The notes under the pieces were generated by a model that worked only from the letters and a program-made list of their open reading frames with translations, was not told the DNA's origin and ran no database searches. This document shows positions 16,283 to 24,075 of a DNA stretch of 64,000 nt, piece by piece. How positions within the stretch are numbered: position 1 is the first letter of the stretch; each line of letters begins with the position of its first letter. The translations under genes were made by a program, and so were the position numbers. This DNA comes from an uncultured Clostridia bacterium (lineage in GTDB: Bacteria; Bacillota; Clostridia; Christensenellales; UBA3700): assembly GCA_947038565.1 (NCBI GenBank), contig CAMQWP010000005.1:1-64000 (forward strand), given 5' to 3'.

Positions 16283-16682
16283 CGACAATAAACATGATTA
16301 TTTGCCTTAACATAATAACCAGAATCTGCATAAAATATAATAGCGAACTCGTTAGAAGTCTATAACATTTACAAAAGATCAGATTATTAATAGTATAAAC
16401 TATAAATCATAAGGTGCCGCTATAGTAGTGATTAATGAGAAGTCAACTAATAACAAACAAAATAGGTGTTTTAGGCTTTAAGAAAATACTCATGAACGCA
16501 ACTTAGCATAAAAGCATATTATAATAATGTGGTCATAAATAATGAATGCAGCTAACTACCTTTAAATAGTTGGTATTTGTATTTATCCAACAGTGATTAT
16601 AGATTTTATATGTTCCACTATAAATATCAAGACGCATACAAGCGTCAAAATAATAAAAACAAGACTTAGGAGGACATTAATT
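16283..16682. other. Non-coding gap with small hairpins
   Basis: No gene is supported; the ORF-track N-terminal extension from 16593 has no ribosome site. A perfect hairpin, GACGC-atacaa-GCGTC, lies at 16631-16646, shortly before the next gene's ribosome site, and CTAACTA/TAGTTGG can pair near 16551-16575. CATATTATA near 16517 has the shape of a sporulation sigma-E/K -10 box, but I do not press this. Confidence 0.4.
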
Positions 16683-16979
16683 ATGTCAATGCCAGTAATC
16701 GTAGCAAGTAGTACAACTCGTTGTCAAGCTATTACAGATATAATCCAATCAGTTGCATTAGAGCAAACTGGTTTATCACACATTTTAAACGCTGAGGGCG
16801 AGAAGATTCAAGCTGTCATAGCTTTAGAGGGAGTAACCGCAGCAGAGATGTTAGCAGTAAATAAATCAGTTAAGAGTATGGTAAATACTATTTCACAGTT
16901 AGAGATGATACTTCAAAGCAAGTTAGGTTTATTTGAAGACTGCTTATGCTTATGTGAACCAGAAGTCCCAGTGATTTAA
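16683..16979 (+). CDS. Small helical protein with ALEQTxLSHILNAEGEKIQ motif
   Basis: A 98-residue protein, function unknown to me. After a short Ser/Thr-rich start it has an amphipathic helix carrying SVALEQTGLSHILNAEGEKIQ (about 24-44). A second helical part, NKSVKSMVNTISQLEMILQSKLGLFED, leads to a Cys-rich end (CLCLCEPE). I recall the LSHILNAEGEKIQ pattern from short Bacillota proteins of unknown role, some of them spore-surface related, but cannot confirm this here. ATG 16683 follows TAGGAGGAC, a strong site that sets the start 90 bases inside the ORF-track frame. It stands alone with its own terminator. Confidence 0.65.
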   Translation: MSMPVIVASSTTRCQAITDIIQSVALEQTGLSHILNAEGEKIQAVIALEGVTAAEMLAVNKSVKSMVNTISQLEMILQSKLGLFEDCLCLCEPEVPVI

Positions 16980-17025
16980 TCAAAATACTATAAGAAGAAA
17001 ACTATTAAAGTACTACGTAATATAT

Positions 17026-17063
17026 AACACTTCTTGAGCTCATGGCTTAAGGGGTGTTATTTT
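17026..17063 (+). terminator. Terminator after the small helical protein
   Basis: AACACTTCTTGAG (17026-17038) pairs with CTTAAGGGGTGTT (17046-17058) through 13 positions including three G-U, followed by a T-rich tail. Confidence 0.75.
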
Positions 17064-17119
17064 ATGATTAATTAGTAGGAATTTAGAATAAAAACATATT
17101 AAATGAGCATTATAATAGT

Positions 17120-17368
17120 ATGAAAGATATTAAAACAACATTATCAAAAGAAAGAACAATACTCGCTGGAACAAGGACGCTGCTATCATATATTAGAACT
17201 TCACTAGTTTGTATTTCGGTAGCATTTGCATTTATAAAGTTAGATAAAAATAATCCTATAGACTGGCTTACTATAACTTTATTTGTATTTGCAGGCATAT
17301 TTTTTGCGTTAGGAACGATACAGTATTTACTTGTGCGTTATAAAGTGCGTAAGATATCAGACGAATAG
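17120..17368 (+). CDS. DUF202 (YidH-like) membrane protein
   Basis: An 82-residue membrane protein of the DUF202 family, function unknown. The family signature is present as LSKERTILAGTRTLLSYIRTSLVCISVAFAFIKL (about 8-41). A second hydrophobic helix follows at about 49-72 (LTITLFVFAGIFFALGTIQYLLVRY). No ribosome site precedes the ATG, and a TATAAT lies at 17111-17116, only three bases before it, so the mRNA may have no or almost no leader. The promoter has no convincing -35. It is monocistronic. Confidence 0.8.
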   Translation: MKDIKTTLSKERTILAGTRTLLSYIRTSLVCISVAFAFIKLDKNNPIDWLTITLFVFAGIFFALGTIQYLLVRYKVRKISDE

Positions 17369-17437
17369 ACTATTATATTATAAGATAGTATCGCATTTAC
17401 TCTCAATGTAAATTATAAATTATGTTTAAAACACCTA

Positions 17438-17466
17438 TTGAATTAATAGTTTATATGTGTTATAAT
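17438..17466 (+). promoter_or_regulatory. Promoter of the first alcohol dehydrogenase
   Basis: TTGAAT (17438-17443) and TATAAT (17461-17466), spacer 17. The transcript then carries a possible hairpin CGATC...GATCG near 17513-17540 before the ribosome site. Confidence 0.6.
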
Positions 17467-17594
17467 ATATCTAGCATAATAAATAATTGATATCCTAGTT
17501 GAGTTGTCGTTTCGATCGAATAAATCATTTTTTTGATCGTAGGTATTAAATGAATGATATTGAATATAAAAATAATAATTATTTGGAGGGAAAT

Positions 17595-18770
17595 ATGGGA
17601 AGATTTACGTTGCCTAGAGATTTGTATCATGGTAAAGGCAGTATTGATGCATTAAAAGATATCGTAGGCTCAAAAGTGTTTGTAGTAGTTGGCGGTGGAA
17701 GTATGAAGAGATTCGGATTCTTAGATAAGGTTATAAACAACCTTAAAGAAACCGGTATGGAATTAATGCTATTTGAAGGTGTAGAGTCTGATCCTTCTGT
17801 TACTACAGTAAGAAGAGGCGCTAAGGAAATGGAAAAATTCCAGCCTGACTGGATCGTTGCTTTAGGCGGCGGATCTCCGATCGATGCGGCGAAAGCAATG
17901 TGGGCATTCTATGAGTATCCAGACGCAAAATTTGAAGATTTATGTATTCCGTTTAACTTTCCTTTACTTAGGACAAAAGCTAAATTTATTGCAATACCGT
18001 CTACTTCTGGTACTGCTACTGAGGTGACAGCGTTTGCAGTAATTACTGATTATGAAAAGGGTATTAAGTATCCTCTAGCTGACTTCAATATCACTCCTGA
18101 TATCGCTATCGTTGATAGTGATCTTGCTGAGACTATGCCTCCGAAACTAGTAGCACATACTGGTATGGATGCCTTAACTCATGCTATTGAGGCGTATGTG
18201 TCACTATTTAGTTGCGACTATACTGATCCACTTGCTTTGCATGCTATCAAGATGACTTGCGAGTATTTGGATCCGTCTTACCATGGCGACATGGAGGCTA
18301 GAGAAAGAATGCACAATGCTCAGTGTCTAGCTGGTATGGCGTTCTCTAATGCACTTTTAGGCATAGTTCACTCTATGGCACACAAGACTGGTGCTGCTTA
18401 TAGTGGTGGTCATATAGTTCATGGCTGTGCTAATGCAATGTATTTGCCGAAGGTTATTAGTTACAATGCTGTTGATGAACGTGCAAATAAAAGATATTGT
18501 GAGATTGCTCAGTTTATAGGACTTGAGCCATCAGTAGACGCTTTGATCAATCACATTAATGAAATGAACAAATCTTTCGGGATTCCTTCATCTATTAAAG
18601 ATTATGAGGGCGGTATTGTGGGAGAGGCTGAGTTCTTAGAAAAATTGAGTTTAGTGGCAGATTTAGCTGTCGGCGATGCTTGTACAATTTCTAATCCACG
18701 ACCTATAACTAATGATGTTATGGAAAAACTTTTGAAGTGTTGTTACTACGATACTAAAGTGGATTTTTGA
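17595..18770 (+). CDS. Iron-containing alcohol dehydrogenase
   Basis: Group III Fe(II)-dependent alcohol dehydrogenase, cytosolic, reducing an aldehyde or oxidising an alcohol with NAD(P)H. The nucleotide-binding turn is GGGSPIDAAKAMW (about 94-106). Iron ligands are expected in the D...H...H...H set: DSDLAETMPPKLVAHTGMDALTHAIEAY (about 178-205) and HSMAHKTGAAYSGGHIVHGCANA (about 257-279). The opening MGRFTLPRDLYHGKGSIDAL is typical of a large clostridial subgroup used in fermentation. ATG 17595 follows GGAGGG; the upstream ATG at 17550 lacks a ribosome site. It is convergent with the second, only distantly similar, Fe-ADH. Confidence 0.92.
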   Translation: MGRFTLPRDLYHGKGSIDALKDIVGSKVFVVVGGGSMKRFGFLDKVINNLKETGMELMLFEGVESDPSVTTVRRGAKEMEKFQPDWIVALGGGSPIDAAKAMWAFYEYPDAKFEDLCIPFNFPLLRTKAKFIAIPSTSGTATEVTAFAVITDYEKGIKYPLADFNITPDIAIVDSDLAETMPPKLVAHTGMDALTHAIEAYVSLFSCDYTDPLALHAIKMTCEYLDPSYHGDMEARERMHNAQCLAGMAFSNALLGIVHSMAHKTGAAYSGGHIVHGCANAMYLPKVISYNAVDERANKRYCEIAQFIGLEPSVDALINHINEMNKSFGIPSSIKDYEGGIVGEAEFLEKLSLVADLAVGDACTISNPRPITNDVMEKLLKCCYYDTKVDF

Positions 18771-18794
18771 TAAATAGAATATAATAAATATGAT

Positions 18795-18835
18795 AATAGA
18801 CACCTATGCAATAGCAAAGGTGTCTATTCGTTTTT
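18795..18835 (+). terminator. Terminator after the first alcohol dehydrogenase
   Basis: AATAGACACCT (18795-18805) pairs perfectly with AGGTGTCTATT (18818-18828), then CG and five T. Confidence 0.85.
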
Positions 18836-18967
18836 AGTGATGTGGTATAAGCTAAGTACCGTATATTTGCGTAGATAAATTTCATGCAAATTTAAAGGCT
18901 TTGATTTTATGGTGATTTGAATTTATAATGACATATATACGGGTTAAGTATATAATCAAAAAATATT

Positions 18968-20176
18968 TTACGATTCAGTATTATTTGGAGGCAATAAGCT
19001 CGTGAATAACTTTGAAAACTGATCGATGTTCCATATTACAGGGACAGGGTAGAAAGGGTTAGCCTCTCTGCAAGCTCGCTTTGACATTGTTTCAATATCA
19101 TCAACATTGATGTCTTTAACAAAAGTTGGTATGTTCATGTAACTGTTCATTCTTTCTATCCATAGTATAAATTGACGTGATTTGTTGTCGCATGTCCAGT
19201 CTACTTTTGATAGTCCAATATAATCAGATATCTCACCTAGCTTCTTGTCACATGAATTGCCGTAAGCTCTTAGTACCTTTGGTAATACTATCGCATTTGC
19301 AAGTCCGTGGGGCAAGTTGTACATTCCTCCGAGGGCATGAGCAATTGCGTGTACGTTACCTACATAAGCTCTAGTGAATGCTTGCCCTGCAAAAAAAGAT
19401 GCGTAGAGCATGTTTTCTCTAGCTACTAAGTTTTGACCATCGGTATAAGCCGTTTGTAAATTCTCATATATTAATTTTATTGCCTTTAGCGAGTACTGTC
19501 TTGTCTTACGAGTATTGCTATTGCCTAGATACGCCTCGACAGCGTGGGTTAGTGCGTCCATGCCAGTACTGCCAGTAAGGCTTGGCGGTAACTTGGTCGT
19601 ATACTCAGCATTAAGTACTGCTAAGTTAGGTACTATAGATAAGTCAGTTATTACACATTTCTCATGAGTTTTCTCCGATGTGATCACTGCTGCGATAGTC
19701 GTTTCACTTCCAGTCCCAGCAGTAGTCGGGATTGCCATAAAAGGGACAATTCTCCTCCTAACTTTTAGTAATCCTCGCAGTTGTTCTATGCTTTTCTTTG
19801 GTCTAGCTATTCTCGCTGCTACTGCTTTTCCGCAGTCTATTGAAGATCCACCGCCAAAAGAAATAATAGCCTCACACTTATTGATAATGTACAAATGCAA
19901 CGCATCTTCGACATTGATTGATGTAGGGTTAGGTTTAGTTTTGTCGTATATTACGTAATTTGTACTGCTTTTATCTATGGTATTAAGTAAATCATCTAGA
20001 AGTCCTAACTTTAGAAGTTGTGCGTCAGTGATTATAAGTACTGACTTGAAATTTCTTAATTTATGCTCTATATTGACATATAAATCATCATTGCTGATGA
20101 CTTCTGGTGTACGCCATTTAACAAAATATGCACCTATTTTCAGTATTAATTGATAAGCTCTATAATATAATTTCAT
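18968..20176 (-). CDS. Second iron-containing alcohol dehydrogenase
   Basis: Also a group III Fe-ADH of about 402 residues, but with a hydrophobic N-terminal extension (MKLYYRAYQLILKIGAYFVKW) before the usual fold. The nucleotide turn is FGGGSSIDCGKAVAARI. The iron site lies in the segments TTKLPPSLTGSTGMDALTHAVEAY and GNVHAIAHALGGMYNLPHGLANAIVLP, giving the expected Asp and three His. ATG 20176 follows GGAGGAAA; the ORF-track TTG start nine codons upstream falls in the promoter. It is divergent from the TetR-type gene and shares an overlapping promoter region with it, so it is probably that regulator's target. Confidence 0.9.
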   Translation of the reverse strand: MKLYYRAYQLILKIGAYFVKWRTPEVISNDDLYVNIEHKLRNFKSVLIITDAQLLKLGLLDDLLNTIDKSSTNYVIYDKTKPNPTSINVEDALHLYIINKCEAIISFGGGSSIDCGKAVAARIARPKKSIEQLRGLLKVRRRIVPFMAIPTTAGTGSETTIAAVITSEKTHEKCVITDLSIVPNLAVLNAEYTTKLPPSLTGSTGMDALTHAVEAYLGNSNTRKTRQYSLKAIKLIYENLQTAYTDGQNLVARENMLYASFFAGQAFTRAYVGNVHAIAHALGGMYNLPHGLANAIVLPKVLRAYGNSCDKKLGEISDYIGLSKVDWTCDNKSRQFILWIERMNSYMNIPTFVKDINVDDIETMSKRACREANPFYPVPVIWNIDQFSKLFTSLLPPNNTES

Positions 20177-20195
20177 ATCTTTTTCCTCCAATTGT

Positions 20196-20238
20196 ATTGA
20201 CAATTGTAGTGTAAATCAAGTATACTATGGTTGTCAAT
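20196..20238. promoter_or_regulatory. Overlapping face-to-face promoters of the Fe-ADH and TetR genes
   Basis: ATTGACAA (20196-20203) and TTGTCAAT (20231-20238) are perfect inverted repeats, and each contains a TTGACA -35 box. The plus-strand pair is TTGACA (20197-20202) with TATACT (20221-20226), spacer 18, firing toward tetR. The minus-strand pair is TTGACA (20237-20232) with TACACT (20213-20208), spacer 18, firing toward the ADH. Both promoters share the same 40 bp, so one bound protein could govern both. Confidence 0.65.
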
Positions 20239-20318
20239 ACATTCTTATGGTCTAAATTTATAAAAAGTTATAAATTTGTACGATTAGAACAAAATTAATC
20301 ATATGTAGGGGATTAAAA

Positions 20319-20900
20319 ATGGAAAAACACTTGTATAGAAATGCAATGAGATCAAAAAGATTAATTAAAGAAGCATTCCTTAAACTGATATCAGAAAAGG
20401 ATATAAGTAAGGTTAGGATCAAAGAGGTTGCCGAATTAGCTGATATTAGCAAAGGGACATTCTATGCGCATTTTCAGGATATATATGCTGTTCTTGAGGA
20501 GATAGAAGATGATAACATACAGAGATTTATAGGCTTCTTCGATGATAGTCCTTGTATATCATTACTTGATGATTGTAGACCGTTTATTACAAAAGTATTT
20601 AAGCATATAGAAGACAATAGGGGATCTTATGAGTTGCTATTCAAATCTCAGGCAGCATATACTTTCCTTGCAAAGTTGCAAAATGTATTTGTAGAATACA
20701 TGATGCAAGATAAGAAAATGATAGCTAGATTACGCGATATTGATGACGCAAGGATGTTTTTCTCTTTTGTCGCAGTAGGTACAGCGAATCTTATACATGA
20801 GCGTTACACTGGCAAAGAAAACATGCCACAAGAGAGACTTATAGAACTGCTTAATGTTTGCGTTCTTAATGGAATGAACGCTATAGTAAAACAACAGTAA
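20319..20900 (+). CDS. TetR-family transcriptional regulator
   Basis: A 193-residue regulator. The N-terminal HTH matches TetR: AMRSKRLIKEAFLKLISEKDISKVRIKEVAELADISKGTFYAHFQDIYAVLEEI (about 9-62). The C-terminal ~130 residues are the helical ligand-binding and dimer domain, whose ligand cannot be read from sequence. It is divergent from the second Fe-ADH and shares its promoter region, implying control of that gene and itself, possibly in response to an aldehyde or alcohol. ATG 20319 follows TAGGGGAT. Confidence 0.9.
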   Translation: MEKHLYRNAMRSKRLIKEAFLKLISEKDISKVRIKEVAELADISKGTFYAHFQDIYAVLEEIEDDNIQRFIGFFDDSPCISLLDDCRPFITKVFKHIEDNRGSYELLFKSQAAYTFLAKLQNVFVEYMMQDKKMIARLRDIDDARMFFSFVAVGTANLIHERYTGKENMPQERLIELLNVCVLNGMNAIVKQQ

Positions 20901-20918
20901 TATAAAGACCAATATTAA

Positions 20919-20948
20919 TTGCGAAGCAATGACAAATTATGTTATAAT
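20919..20948 (+). promoter_or_regulatory. Possible promoter of the radical-SAM gene
   Basis: TTGCGA (20919-20924) and TATAAT (20943-20948), spacer 18, about 75 bases before the start. Confidence 0.5.
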
Positions 20949-21022
20949 GTACATAATATAATTGTTTATTTGTAATATTATTTTTCGTAGAGAGAAAGTG
21001 CCATGACATAAGGAGAATAAAT

Positions 21023-22120
21023 ATGCCTAATTTGTCTGTTATGATAAAACCTTCATCAAGTATTTGCAATATGCGATGCAAATACTGTTTCTATGACTCT
21101 CTTGCAAGTACAAGGGAAAATTATAGCTATGGTATAATGAATGATGACACGTCGGAAAAACTCGTCAAAAGTATACTAGAGTATGCAAATGGTGGAAGTG
21201 TTAGTATAGCATTCCAAGGCGGAGAGCCACTTATGGCAGGTGTTCAATTTTTTAAATCATTTATAGAATTTGTGAAATTGTACAACTTAAAGTCAAGTCC
21301 CATTAGTTACGCTATGCAAACTAATGGAACGTTAGTGAACGATGAGTGGATTGAATTGTTTAAGAAAAACAAGTTCCTTATTGGCTTAAGTTTGGACGGT
21401 GATAGTAATGCTAATAAATTTAGAATAGATAGTGCAAAAAAACCAGTTTTCTCAAGAGTAATGCAAACAGCTGATAAATTTATACTTTCGGATGTAGACT
21501 TTAATGTGCTTGTGGTTGCTACAAAATACACTTCTAAACATATTAAAGAGATATATAGATTTTTAACCGATAAGGGATATAAGTATTTGCAATTCATTCC
21601 ATGTCTAAGACCATTTGGCGATATGTCGGAAGGTGAACTATATATGAATGTAAATGATTATGGCAATTTTTTAGTTGAATTATTTAAGCTGTATGCAGAT
21701 GACTACAAGAACAATCGTTATACAAGCATTCGCTGGTGTGATAATATAGTAGGCATGTATTATGGTGTGCCAGCAGAGCAGTGCGGTATTATGGGGCATT
21801 GTAGTACTCAATTTGTTATAGAAGGGAATGGAGATGTATACCCCTGCGACTTCTATTGCAGCGATAATTGGAAGCTAGGCAATGTAACAATTGATGATTT
21901 TACAGTCATAGCAAATAGTGAGAAGGCGAGTAAATTTGTTATGGAAAGTCTTCATTTACCGCTCAAATGCAAGGACTGTAACCTTCTTGCTGTGTGTCGC
22001 GGTGGAGGGTGTAAAAGAAGTCGTGCGGATAGAGACTACTGCAAATCATATAAAAAGTTTTATGAAAATTCATTACCTTTATTCAAATTATTTGAGAAAG
22101 AATTTATAAGAAAGGTATAA
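21023..22120 (+). CDS. Radical-SAM enzyme of the anaerobic sulfatase-maturase (anSME) type
   Basis: A 365-residue radical-SAM/SPASM protein. The first [4Fe-4S] cluster is held by CNMRCKYCFY (about 14-23). The SAM-binding GGEP is in AFQGGEPLMAG (about 69). A long C-terminal SPASM region carries further Cys: CGIMGHCST, VYPCDFYC and CKDCNLLAVCRGGGCKRSR (about 253-336). Enzymes of this type convert a Cys or Ser of a sulfatase to formylglycine in the cytosol, without oxygen. No sulfatase lies in this window, so the substrate must be elsewhere or of another kind. ATG 21023 follows AAGGAG. Confidence 0.85.
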   Translation: MPNLSVMIKPSSSICNMRCKYCFYDSLASTRENYSYGIMNDDTSEKLVKSILEYANGGSVSIAFQGGEPLMAGVQFFKSFIEFVKLYNLKSSPISYAMQTNGTLVNDEWIELFKKNKFLIGLSLDGDSNANKFRIDSAKKPVFSRVMQTADKFILSDVDFNVLVVATKYTSKHIKEIYRFLTDKGYKYLQFIPCLRPFGDMSEGELYMNVNDYGNFLVELFKLYADDYKNNRYTSIRWCDNIVGMYYGVPAEQCGIMGHCSTQFVIEGNGDVYPCDFYCSDNWKLGNVTIDDFTVIANSEKASKFVMESLHLPLKCKDCNLLAVCRGGGCKRSRADRDYCKSYKKFYENSLPLFKLFEKEFIRKV

Positions 22121-22273
22121 AAATAGGAATAAATGTATGTTTCAATGGCCGGAACTGCATGACGAATTTTGTCGAATGATGTCAAAAACAACTATTATTA
22201 TCACATAAATTTCATGAAAATATATAAGTTATGAGCTAAAATAACAAGCAATTTTTTTAAGGAGAAAAATAAT

Positions 22274-23311
22274 ATGGAACAAGAGTATAAGCGTCGAGTA
22301 AGATATAAAGGCACGCACCCACATACATTTAATGAGAAGTATAAGGAACTAAACCCTGAGCAGTATCAGGCAGAAATAGAGAAAATAATAAAGAATGGTA
22401 AGACTCCAGCGGGTATGCATATATCTATTTGCGTAAAGGAAATAATAGAATTTTTGCAAATTAAACCAAATATGATAGGTCTTGATGCTACTTTAGGTTA
22501 TGGTGGACATACACAAAAAATGCTTGAATGCCTAGAGGGTAAAGGGCATATTTATGCTACAGATGTGGATCCGATCGAGTCTGAAAAAACTAAAGCAAGG
22601 CTTGAGTCATTAGGTTATAATTCTGATATTATTACTATCAAGAACATGAATTTCGCTAATATTGATGAGGTCAATCCAGATGAAAAATTCGACTTTGTTT
22701 TGGCTGATCTTGGAGTGTCATCAATGCAAATAGACAATCCAAATAGAGGATTTACTTTCAAAAAAGATGGTCCATTAGACTTGAGACTTGATCCTACAAA
22801 AGGAATTACGGCGGCAGAAAGACTAGCACAATTAAACTATATGGAGTTAGTTGCCATGCTTACAGATAACGCAGATGAGCCATATGCCGAGCAAATCGCT
22901 AAGGTTGTCATGCGAACTTTTAAGAAAGGTGGCGTTATAGATACTACTAGAAAACTTTATAGTGCTGTGGAAGAAGCTCTATCGTTCTTGCCTAAAAAGC
23001 TACTTAAAGAAAGTGTTAAGAAGTCATGCCAGAGAACTTTTCAAGCGTTGCGAATTGATATTAATTGCGAGCTTGAGGTGTTAATCCAATTCTTGGAAAA
23101 GTTGCCAAACGTGTTGAAAAGTGGCGGAAGAGTAGCGGTTCTGACATTCCATTCGGGAGAGGATAGGCTTGTTAAAAGGTGGTTTAAACAATGCTGTAAT
23201 GATGGCTTATATAGTGAAGTAGCAAGAGATGTAATACGTCCTAGCTATGAAGAAAACAACCAAAATCCACGTGCTCACTCTACTAAAATGCGATGGGCGA
23301 TACGTGCATAA
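22274..23311 (+). CDS. rsmH: 16S rRNA m4C1402 methyltransferase RsmH-type
   Basis: S-adenosylmethionine-dependent methyltransferase of the MraW/RsmH family, methylating N4 of C1402 in 16S rRNA. Marks: GLDATLGYGGHTQKML (about 75-90), the hallmark DFVLADLGVSSMQIDNPNRGFTFKKDGPLDLRLD (about 138-172), KKSCQRTFQALRIDINCELEVL (about 251), FHSGEDRLVKRWFK (about 298) and the R(A)HSTKMRWA end. It has a ~45-residue N-terminal extension (RYKGTHPHTFNEKYKELNPEQY), which I associate with a second clostridial version lying outside the division and cell-wall cluster, as here. Start follows AAGGAGAA. A glutathione peroxidase gene follows 25 bases later and is probably co-transcribed. Confidence 0.9.
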   Translation: MEQEYKRRVRYKGTHPHTFNEKYKELNPEQYQAEIEKIIKNGKTPAGMHISICVKEIIEFLQIKPNMIGLDATLGYGGHTQKMLECLEGKGHIYATDVDPIESEKTKARLESLGYNSDIITIKNMNFANIDEVNPDEKFDFVLADLGVSSMQIDNPNRGFTFKKDGPLDLRLDPTKGITAAERLAQLNYMELVAMLTDNADEPYAEQIAKVVMRTFKKGGVIDTTRKLYSAVEEALSFLPKKLLKESVKKSCQRTFQALRIDINCELEVLIQFLEKLPNVLKSGGRVAVLTFHSGEDRLVKRWFKQCCNDGLYSEVARDVIRPSYEENNQNPRAHSTKMRWAIRA

Positions 23312-23336
23312 TTAATATAAATTTAAGGAGATATGT

Positions 23337-23870
23337 ATGATATATGATATAAAAGTTTTGGATATAAAAGGTGAAGAATTAAGTATGTCCATATATAAAG
23401 GAAAAGTTTTGCTAGTCGTGAATACTGCTACGCAATGTGGTCTTACGCCACAGTATCAAGGTTTGCAAAATCTGTACGAGGAGTATGCGAATCAAGGGTT
23501 TGAGATACTTGAATTCCCATGCAATCAATTTTTTGAACAAGCCCCAGAGAGTGATAGTGAAATCAATGCTTTTTGCGAGCTTAGATATTCGACTACTTTT
23601 AAGCGCTTTGCTAAAATAGATGTCAATGGCGATAATGCACATGAATTATATATGTTGCTTAGGAGTAAAGCTCCTAGTGCAGACGATAGTATCACTGCCG
23701 AAGTCATGTATAAGATATTAAAGGCGAAGGGTTTCGATAGTAGTGATGATGAAATCAAATGGAATTTTACTAAATTTTTAATAGATAGAAATGGTAATGT
23801 TATTAAAAGATTTTCACCTACCGATAAGCCTAAGAAGATAGAAAAAGATATCAAATTACTATTAAAATAA
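23337..23870 (+). CDS. Glutathione-peroxidase family thiol peroxidase
   Basis: A 177-residue thioredoxin-fold peroxidase that reduces hydroperoxides. The catalytic Cys is in NTATQCGLTPQY (about 36), with the supporting Gln in PCNQF (about 67) and Trp-Asn in KWNFTKFLID (about 145). It is a Cys form, not selenocysteine; bacterial members normally use thioredoxin as reductant. It shares a transcript with rsmH (25-base gap, AAGGAG site). No membrane segments or signal peptide. Confidence 0.93.
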   Translation: MIYDIKVLDIKGEELSMSIYKGKVLLVVNTATQCGLTPQYQGLQNLYEEYANQGFEILEFPCNQFFEQAPESDSEINAFCELRYSTTFKRFAKIDVNGDNAHELYMLLRSKAPSADDSITAEVMYKILKAKGFDSSDDEIKWNFTKFLIDRNGNVIKRFSPTDKPKKIEKDIKLLLK

Positions 23871-23884
23871 ACAATTAACAAAAT

Positions 23885-23921
23885 TATACTTTGCTTTAAG
23901 TAAAGTATACTTGTTCTATTT
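23885..23921 (+). terminator. Probable weak terminator after the peroxidase
   Basis: TATACTTT (23885-23892) pairs with AAAGTATA (23902-23909). The following bases are T-rich but broken (CTTGTTCTATTTT). Confidence 0.4.
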
Positions 23922-23989
23922 TATGGCATAATGTAGATGTTATTTAAATTATGTATAAATGATATTATGTCTAAAGTTGTGTATTAAAG

Positions 23990-24017
23990 TTGTTTTAATA
24001 TATTTAAATAGTATAAT
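23990..24017 (+). promoter_or_regulatory. Possible promoter of the malic enzyme gene
   Basis: TTGTTT (23990-23995) and TATAAT (24012-24017), spacer 16. The -35 is weak. Confidence 0.5.
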
Positions 24018-24075
24018 ATTGAAATCGACCTAAACAAAATCTTAAATATAATTAGATAGATAAAGGAGTAAGTTT

